From Trachythela sp. YZ-2020 (Eukaryota > Cnidaria > Anthozoa > Malacalcyonacea > Clavulariidae), in NCBI GenBank assembly GCA_016169945.1, contig JADLSH010000293.1, forward strand, positions 1,426,001 to 1,490,000: 64,000 nt of DNA, in the 5' to 3' direction. Position numbers and translations under genes: made by a program. Position 1 is the stretch's first letter. Each line of letters starts with the position of its first letter. The notes beneath the pieces were generated by a model. That model was not told where the DNA came from. It was given only the letters and a program-made list of their open reading frames with translations, and did not search any database. Shown here piece after piece: positions 1 to 12,299 of this stretch.

Positions 1-1
1 G

Positions 2-346
2 AAACCTGATAAAATTATTCTCCACATTGGAACTAACAACTTACGTAACGATGAAGCCACGACTGTTGCTGATGGTATAACCAATCTTGCACATTCTATT
101 GAACAACAGTGTCCAGATATTGAGATCATTATTTCGGGGATCATAACAAGATCAGATTATATGTCTGCCTCAAGCAGGGTAAGAGAAACGAATAAATTGG
201 TCAAATCTATGTGTGACCAAAATAATTGGTATTTTATAGCAAACTCTAATATTAGGACTACAGATTTAAATGCCAGAGGATTACATTTAAATCACTCTGG
301 CAGTTTGCTGTTACAAAATAATTTTAAGCTTGCTATTGCAAATTGA
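2..346 (+). CDS. ORF1 C-terminal part, SGNH/GDSL-hydrolase-like domain of non-LTR element 1
   Basis: An open frame runs from the window edge to the TGA at 344-346, about 114 codons. Two blocks fit an SGNH/GDSL esterase: an early ILHIGTNNL segment (G-x-N block, near 20-46) and a late GLHLNHSG segment (block V-like, carrying the histidine, near 280-303). CR1-like retrotransposons often encode such an esterase in ORF1; its role in retrotransposition is not settled. ORF2 begins about 95 bases downstream on the same strand, which supports the assignment. The N-terminal half with the catalytic serine is outside the window, so activity cannot be judged. It is unlikely to be a host lipase, because the retroelement ORF2 follows directly. 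Confidence 0.6.
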   Translation, partial: KPDKIILHIGTNNLRNDEATTVADGITNLAHSIEQQCPDIEIIISGIITRSDYMSASSRVRETNKLVKSMCDQNNWYFIANSNIRTTDLNARGLHLNHSGSLLLQNNFKLAIAN

Positions 347-439
347 CAGTTTGAGAGTGTGAGTACTGATTCTGGAGAATTTATCTCAAATTTAAATCCG
401 AATTTAATTCCGAGTTGTCTTATTACTAGGGGGTTTAAA

Positions 440-3232
440 ATGGCATTACTTAACATGTTCTTCCGAAACATGTTGATGAATTGCGCATATCTAGACTCTT
501 TCTCCATTTTGATCTGCTTGCTCTGAATGAAACTAGACTGGATTCATCTATCTCGGATGGTCTAGTCAAAATTCGTGGCTACGATATCGTCAGAAACGAC
601 AGATCACGTAGAGGGGGAGGTGTTTGTATCTACCTCCGTAGTACTATCAGTAATAAAATCCGAAATGATCTGGTCCCTGATGATATTGAAGCAATTTGTT
701 TGGAAATTTCTAAACCAAATTCTCGAAACTTTATCGTTGCATCCGTTTATCGTCCACCGAGCTCTACATCTGAGTTTTTCTTAACATTTGAAAAAATGAT
801 TAAAATGATTGATGACGAAAATAAAGAACTTCACATCCTAGGAGACCTAAATTGTAATATGTTGGCGAATATTTCTAATCAACCAACTAAAACACTTAAA
901 GGAATTCTTGAAACATATCAATTTTCTCAGCTCATTACTGAGGCTACACGAATAACGACTAGCTCCTGCACTCTTAGAGATCATTATATAACATCTATGC
1001 CAGAAAAAATTGTTCAGTCTGGAGTAATACACACAGGAATTAGTGACCATAGCTTAATCTATGGTATTAGGAAAATAAATCCTGTTTTAAGTACCCGAAA
1101 AAAAGCTAAAAAGGTCGAAGTTAGAAACATGAAAAGATTTAATGAAGAGCGTTTTAATAAGGATCTTCTTACCCAATCTTGGGAACAAATTGTACTAAAG
1201 TCAGATACAGATTCTATGTGGGCTTGTTGGAAGGAACTATTTCTGGAAGTTCTTGATAAACATGCCCCAATTCAACATATTAGAAAACGGTCGTCTAGTG
1301 TCCCGTGGATTACCGCAGATATTAAAAAACTTATATTTGAAAGAGATAAAAAGAAACGTAAAGCAATGATTACTAAACAAAGTACCGATTGGGATGTGTA
1401 CAAAACATCCAGGAATCTGGTCAATATTGCTTTACGACATGCTAAGGCTGAATATTATCGTAACAAAATAGCTCAACAAAATAATAATCCTAAAGAGACA
1501 TGGAAAACAATCAATGATTTATTAGGCCGATCTTCTAATGAGACCATTGTAAATGAATTGAAGATTAATTATTCTAAAATTACTTCTAATTAAGAAATAA
1601 CTAATGCCTTTAATGAATATTTCACCAATATTGGCCCTAGCCTGGCTAATTCTATCGACGAATCCAATACCTCGTTTAAAACATTTGTGAAATCTGCTGA
1701 ATCTAAAATGGATCGTTTTAGGCTGGTGTCAGTGGGTAAAGTAGTTAAGCTTTTGAAAGGCTTATCAAATTGTAAAGCAGCTGGTCTTGATAAAATATCT
1801 GGTAAAATTTTAAAAGTTGCTGCTAATACTATTGCCCCATCACTTACGCATATTTTTAATCATGGCTTGATTTCAAATTGCTTTCCATATGAATGGAAAA
1901 TGGCAAGACTTGTACCAATTCACAAAAAAAGGCCCGCGGAATTTAACAGAGAATCATAGGCCAATTTCAATCTTGCCTTCAATTAGCAAAATAATGGAAA
2001 GAATAATGTATGACAAGATATACCAATATCTTAGTGACAACTCTTTACTTTCTGAACACCAATTTGGCTTTCGCAAATTTCACTCCACTGCTTCGGCACT
2101 ACTAGATAGTACGAACAGTTGGTATGTTAATATGGACCGGAAAAAGTTTAATTTGGTTGTTTTGTTAGATCTTAAGAAGGCATTTGATACAATCGACCAT
2201 GGTATTCTGTTGAGCAAATTAGAACTTTATGGCATAACGGGAAGTGCTCTGTCGATGATACGTTCATACTTATCTGATCGTAATAAAAAATGTCAGTTGG
2301 GTGACCTTATGTCAACTGAAAGGCGTGATACATGTGGTATTCCTCAAGGGTCTATTCTTGGCCCTCTCTTTTTCCTTGTATACATAAATGATCTTCCAGA
2401 ATGTTTAAATCAGGCTACTCCTCGGCTGTTTGCCGACGATACTAATCTTACAGTAGCTGGTGAAAGTATTCAGGAAATTGAGTTGAACATGAATAGTGAT
2501 CTTGCATGCATAAATGAGTGGCTTTTGACCAATAAACTGAGCCTTAATGTTACAAAAACAGAATTTATACTCATAGGTTCAGCTCATAAACTAAACAACC
2601 TTGTTACACAGCCAGATCTCAAAATTAATCATAAAAAATTAAACAATTGTAACGCTACGGTACTTGGAGTAGAACTTGATGATAAATTATCTTGGAATAG
2701 ACACATTGATAAAGTTGCTAAAAAAGTTACCTCGGGAATAGGAGCTATCAGGAAAATTCGTGATTTCGTTGATCGAGACACTTTGATTTCTATCTACAAT
2801 GCCTTAATTAATCCTCATTTTGATTATTGCAGTGAGGTATGGGATACCTTGGGTGTCGGACTTTCAAACAGGCTTCAAAAACTCCAAAATAGAGCTGCTA
2901 GAGTCATAATGAACTTTGGAAATGATATTTCTGGACCAGAAGCAATAAAAGCGTTACGATGGGAAACTCTTGAGACTCGACGAGCCAAGTCGAGTTTAAA
3001 TAACCTGGCTCCGAGCTCGCTTGCGGAACTGTTTGAACAAAAGAGAAATATTACTCAATACGACTTCAGGGGCTCTTCTACCTCGCTGCAGTTGCCTCAA
3101 CCAAAAACTGAAAAGTTAAAGAAAAGTTTCTCATACGATGGAGCTAGAGTTTGGAATTCTCTACCTGAAGATGTGCGTAATTCGGATACATTGACAATAT
3201 TCAAAAACGGAATTCGTGCTCATACCTCCTAA
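440..3232 (+). pseudogene. ORF2 endonuclease-reverse transcriptase of non-LTR element 1, frameshifted
   Basis: The likely start is ATG 440 (MALLN). The frame breaks within a few codons, at about 454-460, and resumes as LPKHVDEL just before 481. The APE-type endonuclease follows with LALNETRLD, GGGVCIYL, VYRPPSS, LGDLNCN and SDHS motifs (to about 1060). An in-frame TAA at 1591-1593 and a one-base shift in the A-run near 1924-1930 then break the linker. The reverse transcriptase spans about 1740-2900 with SILPSISKIMERI, DLKKAFDTIDH, GIPQGSILGP and the catalytic FADDTN box near 2430. The C-terminal region ends at 3232 and seems to lack about ten residues near 2990 compared with element 2. It would nick target DNA and copy the element RNA, but these lesions make this copy inactive as read. 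Confidence 0.88.
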
Positions 3233-3407
3233 ATTTTTTTTTTCTAAATTAAATTCTATTCTTCTGTAATTCAATTCTTAAATTTATGCATGCCTTATTT
3301 GTCATACTTGTGTTCAGTATAGCGTATCGTAGATGTGGTTCATTGTACTATATAATATGTATGTAATATATATAATTGTATAATATTATGTTCTTAAATA
3401 TGTTATT

Positions 3408-3488
3408 CACACGCCCCTCGTGGAAACCAGCTTTAAAGTTGACGAGCTAGCGTGTGACTTTTAAATAAAGTTTTATTACTACTACTAC
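3408..3488 (+). other. 3' terminal hairpin, ATAAAG motif and microsatellite tail of element 1
   Basis: CACACGCC (3408 onward) pairs with the GCGTGTG ending at 3456. Between them lies TGGAAACCAGC. The sequence TTTAAATAAAG follows, then a TTACTACTAC tail. Similar structures end elements 2 and 3, so this is probably the RT recognition end of the RNA (inference). Confidence 0.6.
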
Positions 3489-4184
3489 AATTCATATACG
3501 CCGGGCATAAAGTGCTGCAAAATCGCCATGCACACGCGCGCTAACTTTTTGCGTGGACGCGTGCGTGGATTTTGCAATCCGCCCACGCGTTTAGACAGGA
3601 AGTACCTGATTTTTTAAGCCTCGTGTCGCCTTGTGGTTTGCTTATATGAAGTACTGGATAGCTTCATCGTTTAGCGAGAAGAAAGAGCTTTCATTTGATA
3701 TCAAATACGAAAGGATCAAGTAAATTCAAACAGTTTATTTCGTCATTTCTTTTGTCCAATTTTTGGATTTCTGCATTTAGGCGAAAAGGTATGATTTTGA
3801 CCCTTGTTTTAACTTTTTAGCGTTGGGTTTGATTTGTTTACGGTTTGGCTAGTCAACTCCGCAGGAACTCGAATGTAATTCGTTTGTTTTTTGTTTTTGG
3901 CGATTTTGCTCTGTTTTTCTGTATTTTGTTTTTTTACCGGCTTTTGTGATGATTGGCAGAAAGTAACTATTAAGTATTTGCACTTTAGTGAAGGCAAGGA
4001 CAACAGAAGTTTTGTCAGTGAAATCACGGCAGAGACATAAATTGGACTATTTTGGAGTTTTTGCACATACCTAATGTTTATCACATTTGTGATGTATTCT
4101 TATACATCTAAAACAGGCGAAACTATGTATAAAAATGGCAAAGAAATCAGAGCAAACGTGTATATGCAACTGTTTAGTTATTAT
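3489..4184. other. Spacer without a recognised gene; contains a GC-rich hairpin
   Basis: No supported coding sequence was found. At 3516-3576, TGCAAAATC...GCACACGCG pairs with CGCGTGCGTGGATTTTGCA, an imperfect inverted repeat that may be a small MITE relic. The rest is AT-rich and unassigned. Confidence 0.4.
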
Positions 4185-6910
4185 GAGGGTAGTAAGGGGG
4201 GGTATTGATCACGTTTCTCGAAAAATAAAACGGCAATTTCACGATTCACGAATAAAAGATCTTCCATTATACTTTTCACGGAAAGTAAAATGCCGCTCCA
4301 ATTGTATTCTTCAGCTCGCATTTGGAAAGACCGGAAAGTAATTGCCGGAGATTTTAACAAACTAAACCTCACCCGTTTATGTAACCGTTTCAACCTTAAG
4401 AAATCCATCCTTGCCCCAACTAGAGGAAACAACACTTTGGATCAAGTCCTGACGAATATGCGAGACATTTATAATCCTACGCTCCATCTGCCACCACTTG
4501 GGCATTCTGATCACCAATGCCTTCTCCTCGTACCAAAACAGAAAGAGAAACTACCAGCCTACCCCAAACGAGTAAGACTTTTGACGCCTGGAAAATTAGC
4601 TGTCCTAAGTAGAAAAGTTATACTTGAAGATTGGTCTGAGGTATACGCCGCAGAAGAGACAGATGAGAAAGTAATTCCTGAAAGAACAGCCAGAAGCTTG
4701 ATCAAAACGAAGCCATTAAAGCTAGACAGCGTGCCTTCTCTCGTAATGATTATGTGCGATATGAACAATTATGCGTTACCGTTTCAATACTCATATCCAA
4801 GGCTAAAACGTCCTATTATAGATCAAAAGCAAAAGATCTTCGCACGACAAACTCAGCTAAATGGTTAAATTTAAGTCCATCTTTTCACTTTTAGGAATTA
4901 ACAACGGAAATAACTCATTGGGTAAAACATCAGATGATAATGTACTTGAACTGGCTGAAAAATTACAACAGGCTTTTATAAAACCCTGGGAAAATTTACC
5001 ACCCAATAAAGAATTAGATATTAACCAGATTGATCAATTACTCAGGAACACTGCACCTCCGCTGCCATCCATTGGACAAGTTAAGAACTGTCTAAGACAC
5101 CTAAACCCCAGGAAATCGACCGGAGTAGACAAAATTCCTGCGTGGATACTTAAGCGTTTTTGCGACGATCTCGCTCCAGTAGTCCACAATATTGTTACTG
5201 CCAGTATAAAACAATGCAAGTACCCAAGTCAATACAAACATGCGCTGATATCCCCAGTTGCCAAAGTTCGGAACCCAGGCGATGTTGAAACTGACTTCAG
5301 ACAAATATCAGTCCTTCCACAATTGGCTAAGGTTATTGAAAAACTCCAACTTCAAATAAATATATCGGATCTTAACATAAAGAATAATCAACATGCTTTC
5401 ACTCGCGACCGATCTACTGTTTCTGCTTTAATATCCACGACACAGAACTGGTATAATGCCACAGATAATTCTCAGTCGGGTAGAAAAGGTGTCCATGCCA
5501 TATTTATAGACTTTCGAAAGGCCTTCGATCTGGTGAATCATAACATTCTATTAGAAAAACTAGCCTCCATGAATGTCAGCAAACCGTTTTGGCTATGGAT
5601 CAGAAGCTTTTTAACCGGAAGAACACAACAAGTTAACTTACAAGGTATCCTATCATCAATACAACCTTGTCCTTTGGGCGTACCACAGGGCTCAGTTATA
5701 TCGACCACCTTGTTTAACACGTACATATCAACGATTTAGAGGATACTGTGCCTAATCTTGTAAACATTAATACGTGCAAATATGCTGACGACTGCACCCA
5801 GTATCAGATTGTTGAAAGGGGTATGTGCAGCTCCATGCAAGAAGCTGTTGACGGGTTAAGTGGATGGGCAAACACAAATAAAATGGCTTTGACCACGGAA
5901 AAAACAAAGGATATGTGGATTTGTTTCTCAGACTCAATACCAGAACCACCTCGCATCCAAATCAATGATGAAGAAATAGAAAGGGTAAACAGTTTCAAGC
6001 TCCTGGGTGTATAATGTCAAAATGATCTTAAATGGAATGACCATATAGACCAAATCACATATAAGGCAAACAAGAGATTATACCATCTTAGACATGCAGA
6101 TTACCAACAGACTTGACAACATATAAAAATTCGACCAGTATTAGAGTATGCATCGCCTGTATGGGCTGGACTTCCAGATTATTTACAACAAGAAATTGAA
6201 CGTGTACAGACAAGAAGTCTGATAATTCTTGATTTGGACAGAGACTGCTTGCCATCTTTAAGAAGCAGACGTGAATTAGCAACTATCCGAGAGATCAGAA
6301 GGATTCAAGCGGAACCAAAACATCCCTGCCATACCCTACTACCTGAGCCTAGAGGATACCCATATATATGAACTTAGACAAAATAATTCTTATACAGTTC
6401 TATCTAGAACCGAGAGACACAAACAATCTTTCATTGCAAGATCTAGTAAATATATATAAATCTGATAACATTCAACTTTGTCTCTTTAACTTATAATTAG
6501 TCTTCTTAATCTTAGTCTTTTTAACTGCATGTAATTATTGATCTTATTCTATTATAACTTAATGTAAATCCATTGTATTTTTAATTCCTAAGATGGATAA
6601 TAAATTCAAATTCAAAGTCGGAACTATCATGAGACTTTCTTGACGTTATACAAATTATACTCTTTGTGGACATCTCAAGTACTATATTTTTTGTTTTGCA
6701 TACACAAATATCGCTTCTCTTCTCCCTGTGAAATCACGATTCACGGTAAATTGCACTTGAATTGTCGTTTCACGTTAAATAAACTCAGCATTACACGATT
6801 CACGGGAACTATCTAAATCACCATTCACGGAAAAATTAATATCCATTTCTCGTTTCACGAAAATTAAAAATAGCAATTCACGCTTCAAGAAAATACCCTT
6901 TACCACCCTC
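4185..6910. mobile_element. DNA element with short TIRs and TTCACG subterminal repeats, carrying a nested retroelement
   Basis: The left end GAGGGTAGTAAGGGG and the reverse complement of the right end (GAGGGTGGTAAAGGG) match as imperfect TIRs. TATTAT flanks both sides (4179-4184 and 6911-6916) as a candidate TSD. Inside each end are degenerate repeats with TTTCACGATTCACG or TTTCACG cores (4205-4300 and 6727-6893), in the same orientation. Most of the interior is the reverse-transcriptase remnant at 4290-6625, so the original element was probably about 0.4 kb and non-autonomous. Confidence 0.5.
4290..6625 (+). pseudogene. Truncated endonuclease-RT remnant of a second non-LTR clade
   Basis: The first recognisable block is the end of an APE-type endonuclease (VIAGDFNKLN near 4335, then TRGNNTLDQVLTN and GHSDHQ near 4500). 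The RT follows: STGVDKIPAWIL near 5120, FIDFRKAFDLVNH near 5505, GVPQGSVI near 5680 and KYADDCTQ near 5780. At least two frame changes (near 4865 and 5740) and stops near 6014 and 6115 break it. The tail of the reading frame (VLEYASPVWAGLPDYLQQE) is visible near 6140-6200. It resembles the minus-strand RT at 29556-31484 more than elements 1-3. It is 5'-truncated and probably inserted into the small DNA element that flanks it. Confidence 0.75.
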
Positions 6911-7497
6911 TATTATCAGTCAGACTCTTTGATTTTTATACAAATAATAGTTGTAGGAAATTTTGGATCGAAGACGGAATCTTCTCTCTTTTAAAAACTG
7001 CAGAGAGCCACCTTAATAGCATTTGTTAATAACCTTATACCAGAAATCCCCATCATAAACTACGATAATGTTTGCTATAATATTTCTACGAAAATATTGA
7101 AATATATCGGGCAATATATCGGTAAGTTTGATGCGGTCAATTTACGATTTTATGTTTGTTGTGGAGCATTCTATTCCTCAACATTTAAAAAGAGCATTTC
7201 AGCGACTATCTTTTTATTTAAGAGCTCTATATGTAACACAAATCTAAAATATTTACGGCCTAGTGATGCTTGGAGGTTTGTCACTTTATCAAAGAATGAA
7301 CGAGAAATGAATAAATTCTGCAATGCGCGCGGACTGACAGACTGGTGTCTACTTTTCTTACTACACGCGCAAAGGTTCTCGGGATAGAGCAATGGGATAG
7401 AGTCACTGATCTGGATATAGCCTGGATAACGCATCTTATAATAAATCCGTGGCGAGAAGTGAAGCCGGCAGTCATGCTGCCGCCACCCGAATCAAGG
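6911..7497. other. Spacer, nothing recognised
   Basis: AT-rich sequence between two mobile elements. The short open frames on both strands here overlap each other and show no family motif, so I treat them as chance. Confidence 0.4.
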
Positions 7498-9357
7498 GTC
7501 CCAGTTTACTAAAGATTTGTATTACAGAATCATAGTTTTCGCGGGTTTTTTTCCTTTTACACGTTTCTGATCGGACCAATTTTCTTATCACATGGATAGA
7601 AGTACACGAAGTATTTTGAGCAAAAAATTCCCCTTTGTTTTGGCTTCATAACGTTGGAAAAAGGAATTTGAAGGTTCGAAAGACTGGGGTGAACATCCAC
7701 TGCTTAATAATTGCAAGTCTAACAACAGTGTTTGCAACCACTGGTTTGCAACATATACTGCTTAAATTAAAACGTTTAGGTGGATTAAAGCACATCAAAG
7801 AAGCAAAAGATGAGAATATTTTTTTAAAACAAGATGTGTTATTTCAATCCTTACAACTGATCCAAAAGAATGGAGTACAAATTGAACGTTTCAGTTTTCA
7901 ACAACAGGTTTTCCTAAACATCTTTGATATTTACAATAAATACTCACTGATGGTGCTGTACAGCGTTACTCAATTGCTCCACATTTAGTGATTTACATAT
8001 ATTTATTATTAAGACATTATTCAGAATTAACATAGAATGTTATTCACAAACAGTACAATACACTATGATGTGGCCTGGAATATCTCTAATCTAAGTTATT
8101 TAGTTATAATACCTAGGAAAACAGACATTGAGTATCTGAGCTAATATATTTTTATGCTCTTTCAACATTTCCTGTTTCTTCAAATGGTTCATATTTTTAA
8201 ACTATTTAGTAAACCAAAACAAATATACTTATACCTAGAAATTTTAGTATTAATAATCTCAAAAATTCCCAATCCTTTCACCAACCTGGCCCGGACCTGT
8301 CAGTGGATCTGGTCGGCCTTGATCGTTGTGACATCACTTCAGGATCATAATATATTAAGTCACCCTAAGTGTCACCTCATTTTTCATCAAATTGAGAAAT
8401 TTATGTCTTGCCAAACAATTTTGACATGTGAACATTTCTTAAATTCTTAATTAACAAATACAGGAAAGTTGCTAGGCTCAGACACTGGGCTCAGACTCTA
8501 GCCATTGGGGTCTTGGCACACACATTGTGGGAGATTGAGTGCACAGAACCCCAACAACTGAGCCTAAAATCTACTTGGAAAGTTTGGAAATCTTTGGACC
8601 AGAGCTGAAGCTGAGTTTATTCAATTAATGTGTTGCATTGAAAAATGTTGGGCCAGCAGAAAGCTTTGATTGTGAATAAGCAATAGTGATGGGGAACCTC
8701 CTGTTGAGACCTCTCAGGGTTCTGGCTGAAGATCATATTCATGATGTCAGTCGATCACATTCATAACTTGGTTATAAATGGATTGACAAGTGTTGTTGCA
8801 ACTTGCAAGATCAGTCTATATTGTCTGGGCAAAGAAGCCTGAAGCCACACAAGACCTCTGTGGCAACAAACTAAGAAGGAAATCTAACAAATCTCTTCCA
8901 TCTTTAATGATTAACAAAACAATTCATCTGTACGTGGTTAAGTTAGTTTATACTTAGATGGACTGAACTTATAATTAAAATCTGTTTGTTTACCAATTAC
9001 CATACACCTTACCTCAATTTCGCTTTTGTTCGCAGTGTAGTTGGTTCATTTCATAAAATTTGCAGACTACTTTTATTTGTGCAGTTACCCATGTCTTGGG
9101 TGGATTTTGAATGCCAGCCCCTGTGATCTGATTCAGAACAACCTTGAAAGATAAGCAGTGGATGTTCACTCCTTTGAACGTTCAAATCCCGTTTTCCAAC
9201 GTTATGAAGCCAAAACAACCGGAATTTTTGGCTCAAAATACTTCTCGTCTACTTCTATCCATATGTTGAGAAAATTTATTCCGATCAGAAACGTGTAAAA
9301 AGGAAAAAAACGCGAAAACTATGATTCTGTAATACAAATATATAGTAAACTGGGACC
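7498..9357. mobile_element. DNA element with ~205-bp terminal inverted repeats
   Basis: The left arm (7498-7706) starts GGTCCCAGTTTACTA and the right arm (9152-9357) is its reverse complement, with scattered substitutions and small indels over the whole length. Such long TIRs suggest a foldback-like or MULE-like non-autonomous element. The ~1.45 kb interior has no recognisable transposase. An open frame at 7635-7988 starts inside the left TIR and has no recognised domain. No convincing TSD was found, perhaps because the right side abuts the truncated end of retroelement 2. Confidence 0.7.
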
Positions 9358-9360
9358 TGT

Positions 9361-11578
9361 TACGATGATCACAGTCTTATATTTGCAATTAGAAAAATTA
9401 ACATGGCTAAGAAACATCAAAGAAACATTGTTGAGATTAGAAACATGAAAAATTTTCAACAAGAAAAATTTCTTAAAGATCTAATGGAAATCAACCATGG
9501 GAATATATTTACTTTTTCCCTGATGATCCCGATAGCATGTGGGACATTTGGAAGCAATTATTTCTTGAAGTTTTGAATAAACATGCACCTTTGCAATGTA
9601 AAAAAATTAAGTCAAGTAGAATTCCATGGATTATAAAAAATATTAAAAAGTTAATAATTGAGAGAGACAAGCTTAAAAGAAAGGCTATTATCACAAAACT
9701 TGAATCAGACTGGCAAAACTTTAAAAAAGCTAGCAAGAAACAAAGTAAACATAGAACTAAAAAATGCCAAAACAGAATACTATTCTAGTAGGATTGCAAA
9801 TAAAAAACAATGTCCAAAGGAGGCATGGAAAACAATAAATTCTTTGTAGGCCGTAAAAATAGACCTACTCAGGTAAATGAGTTAAATATTTGTGAGGAAA
9901 CTTTACAAAGTCCTGAGGAAATTGCGGAAGGCTTTAATAAATTCTTCTCAGACATTGGTCCAAGTTTAGCAAGTGAAATTAATAACTCTGAAAGTAATTT
10001 TCTACAATACATTAAAACATCTGAATCTGAATTCACTAATTTCAAAGCTGTAACTGTAGACAACATATATCATCTCCTCCAAGGCCTTTCAAGTTTCAAA
10101 GCAACGGTATAGACAACATCTCCAGTAAAATTATTAAAATAACATCACCTATTATTTATAGCTCATTAACTTATATATTTAATCAAACCATGACCTTATG
10201 CTCTTTCCCAAGTGAATGGAATGTAGCAAGGGTCACACCACTGTATAAAAGTGGTCAACGAAATTTACCAGGAAACTACAGACCTATTTCAGTTTACCCG
10301 CCATAAGCAAAATTATGGAAAGGATTCTCTACAATCAATTGTATGATTACTTAACCCAAAATGAGCTGCTTTCCGAAAATCAATTTGGCTTCAGAAAATT
10401 CCATTCCACTGCTACTGCATTACTAGATTGTACAAACAGTTGGTATGTGAACATGGATAGAAAGCAATTCAGTTTGGTAGTATTCATTGATCTAAAAAAA
10501 GCATTTGATACTGTGGATCACCAAATTCTACTTAAAAAACTAGAACTTTGCGGAATCAAAGGGAATGCATATTTACTATTGAAATTATATCTTTTTAACC
10601 GAAATCAAACATGTAGAGTGAATGGATTTGTTTCATCTGAGCGCAAGTTTAAATGTGGTGTTCCTCAAAGCTCAATATTGGGGCCTTTGTTCATTCTACT
10701 ATACATAAATGATTTACCACAATGCTTAAATGAAACTAGGTCCCGATTATTTGCTGATGACACAAATTTAACAGCCACGGGTGATACTATAGATGATGTT
10801 GAAGTTGCTATGAACACAGACTTAGAGAACCTTAGAAAATGGTTAATAGCAAACAAGCTTAGTCTCAATGTTGCAAAAACTGAATTCATGCTAATTGGAT
10901 CAAAACCAATGATAAATAGTGTCTCGAATCATCAGATTAAAGTTAATATAGACAAAACACCAATTAAACAAGTTTTGAATGCAAGACATTAGGGTAACTA
11001 TTGATCAACATCTCTCCTGGAAAAAAAATACTGAAAATGTATGTAAGAAAATAAATTCAGGACTCGGTGCCCTTCGTCGTTTGAGGGAATTTGTTGACAG
11101 AGACTCGCTTCTCTCTGTTTACAATGCAATAGTGCAACCATATTTCAATTATTGTTGTGAAGTATGGAATGTGTTTGGTGAAACCCAGTCAACAAGACTA
11201 CAATAACTGCATAATAGAGCAGCTCGTATAATTACATATTCGAGCAATGAAGTTCATCATGATATCGTGTTAAACGAATTAGGATGGCAAACACTTAAAA
11301 CGCAACGAATAAAAGCAAAGGCTAAGGTTATGTTTAAAATTTTAAATAACATGGGACCAAAGAGTCTCACAAACCTTTTTACTAACAAAAACGAAACGAC
11401 AAGTTACAATCTTCGGAACGTTTCATCGGCCGTTTGTTTGCCACAACCTCGTACAAACAACATGAAAAAGAGTTTCATGTTTGATGGGGCATTCATATGG
11501 AACTCTTTACCAAAGGAAATAAGAGAAAGCAAATCACTGCAAATCTTTGAACACAAAATCGCTACTCACAACTGCTAA
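9361..11578 (+). pseudogene. ORF2 remnant of non-LTR element 2, many lesions
   Basis: The frame is broken several times: near 9725, near 9850, near 10105 (a one-base loss in the KATGIDN-type motif) and near 10980; a TAA lies at 11203-11206. RT motifs are clear: SKIMERILYNQL (10305 onward), FIDLKKAFDTVDH (near 10485), CGVPQSSILGP (near 10655, where the usual glycine of PQGS is serine) and LFADDTN (near 10750). The C-terminal domain (NRAARIIT, then KSFMFDGAFIWNSLP) ends at 11578. This family copies its own RNA into nicked DNA, but this copy cannot make a full protein. Confidence 0.85.
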
Positions 11579-11734
11579 TAACCAGTTGTAAATAATTTGT
11601 AAAATACCGTAACTTTATTCTTATTGGATTATTGGTATATTAATACCTTACTTAATACTTTATACTTTTTTAGACGGCTTGAACGATTATTTCTACTTGT
11701 ACTAGTTTATATTTAATACTTCTCTTTATTGATG

Positions 11735-11809
11735 TACACGCCTTTCATGGAAACCAGCTTTTGTTGATGTTATTAGCGTGTATAAATAAAATCTATCTAT
11801 CTATCTATC
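11735..11809 (+). other. 3' hairpin, AATAAAAT and (TCTA)n tail of element 2
   Basis: TACACGCC (11735 onward) pairs with GCGTGTA ending at 11782. The loop carries TGGAAACCAGC, as in element 1. AATAAAAT and ATCTATCTATCTATC follow. The tail unit is four bases here, against three in elements 1 and 3. Confidence 0.6.
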
Positions 11810-11816
11810 CCATGTT

Positions 11817-12299
11817 GTTAGCGCTGCTGATAACCAGAATGTGCTTCAAGAATTTGTAGCATGGTTCATCAAGCAAAAGAATCCTACAAATTTGTCAGCG
11901 GTTGCATTCATGAACGTTAATACAAAAGCTTCAGGTCGGAAAGGGGCTGCTCCAAAACGCAGAAGAAAGCAGAAAGATCCTATTCAGTCGTATGCTTCTT
12001 CTCTAGTAACAACCTCTTCTGCGCAACCGAACACAGTTACTAGTAATGAAACTAGTGAAATCCCGTCGCGGTCTCAGTCTCCTTGCTACCAATTTCGCCC
12101 ATCAGTGGTGCCGCACCGTGTTGGGTTCGAAAGGGAAGGTCAAAACGCAAAGTTTTCGAAAATGTTCAATGGGAAAAGCAAGTTTGTTATTTTCCGTTGT
12201 TGGCAAAAGTTCACATCAAAATGCGTAAGTTTGGTCAGCAAATGCGCAATGCGGTTACCTAGCCTAGACGCGCTATGTCCGTTACGTAAAAACATATAG
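11817..12299 (+). pseudogene. Fragment of an unrecognised protein with a basic GRKGAAPKRRRKQK stretch
   Basis: The frame is open from about 11817, upstream of the ATG at 11841, directly after the tail of element 2, so the coding sequence was probably cut by that insertion. The first ~95 residues look like a real protein: ADNQNVLQEFVAWFIKQKNP, then NVNTKASGRKGAAPKRRRKQK, then a Ser/Thr/Gln-rich stretch. The part after about 12120 is less convincing and may be intron or spacer read-through. I do not recognise the family. It may belong with the fragment at 16383-17191: both are plus strand, and the later one continues with Pro/Gln/Ser-rich sequence. Function unknown; it could be transposon-derived. 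Confidence 0.4.

Larger units (their letters stand above)
1..3488 (+). mobile_element. Non-LTR retrotransposon 1 (CR1/L2/jockey-like), truncated by window edge
   Basis: The element reads on the plus strand: the end of ORF1 (SGNH-hydrolase-like), a short spacer, ORF2 (endonuclease plus reverse transcriptase), a 3' UTR with a terminal hairpin, an ATAAAG-type signal and a TTACTAC-like tail at about 3473-3488. This order is standard for CR1-like elements whose ORF1 carries an esterase domain. The clade is inferred from RT style and not from a tree. The 5' part lies outside the window. Confidence 0.85.
9358..11809 (+). mobile_element. Non-LTR retrotransposon 2, 5'-truncated, same family group as element 1
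   Basis: The element starts within the last endonuclease motif (DDHSLIFA-like near 9365), directly beside the TIR of the preceding DNA element. It continues through the RT to a 3' UTR, hairpin and an ATCT tetranucleotide tail. Protein motifs match element 1 closely, so it is a diverged copy or sister family. Confidence 0.8.
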
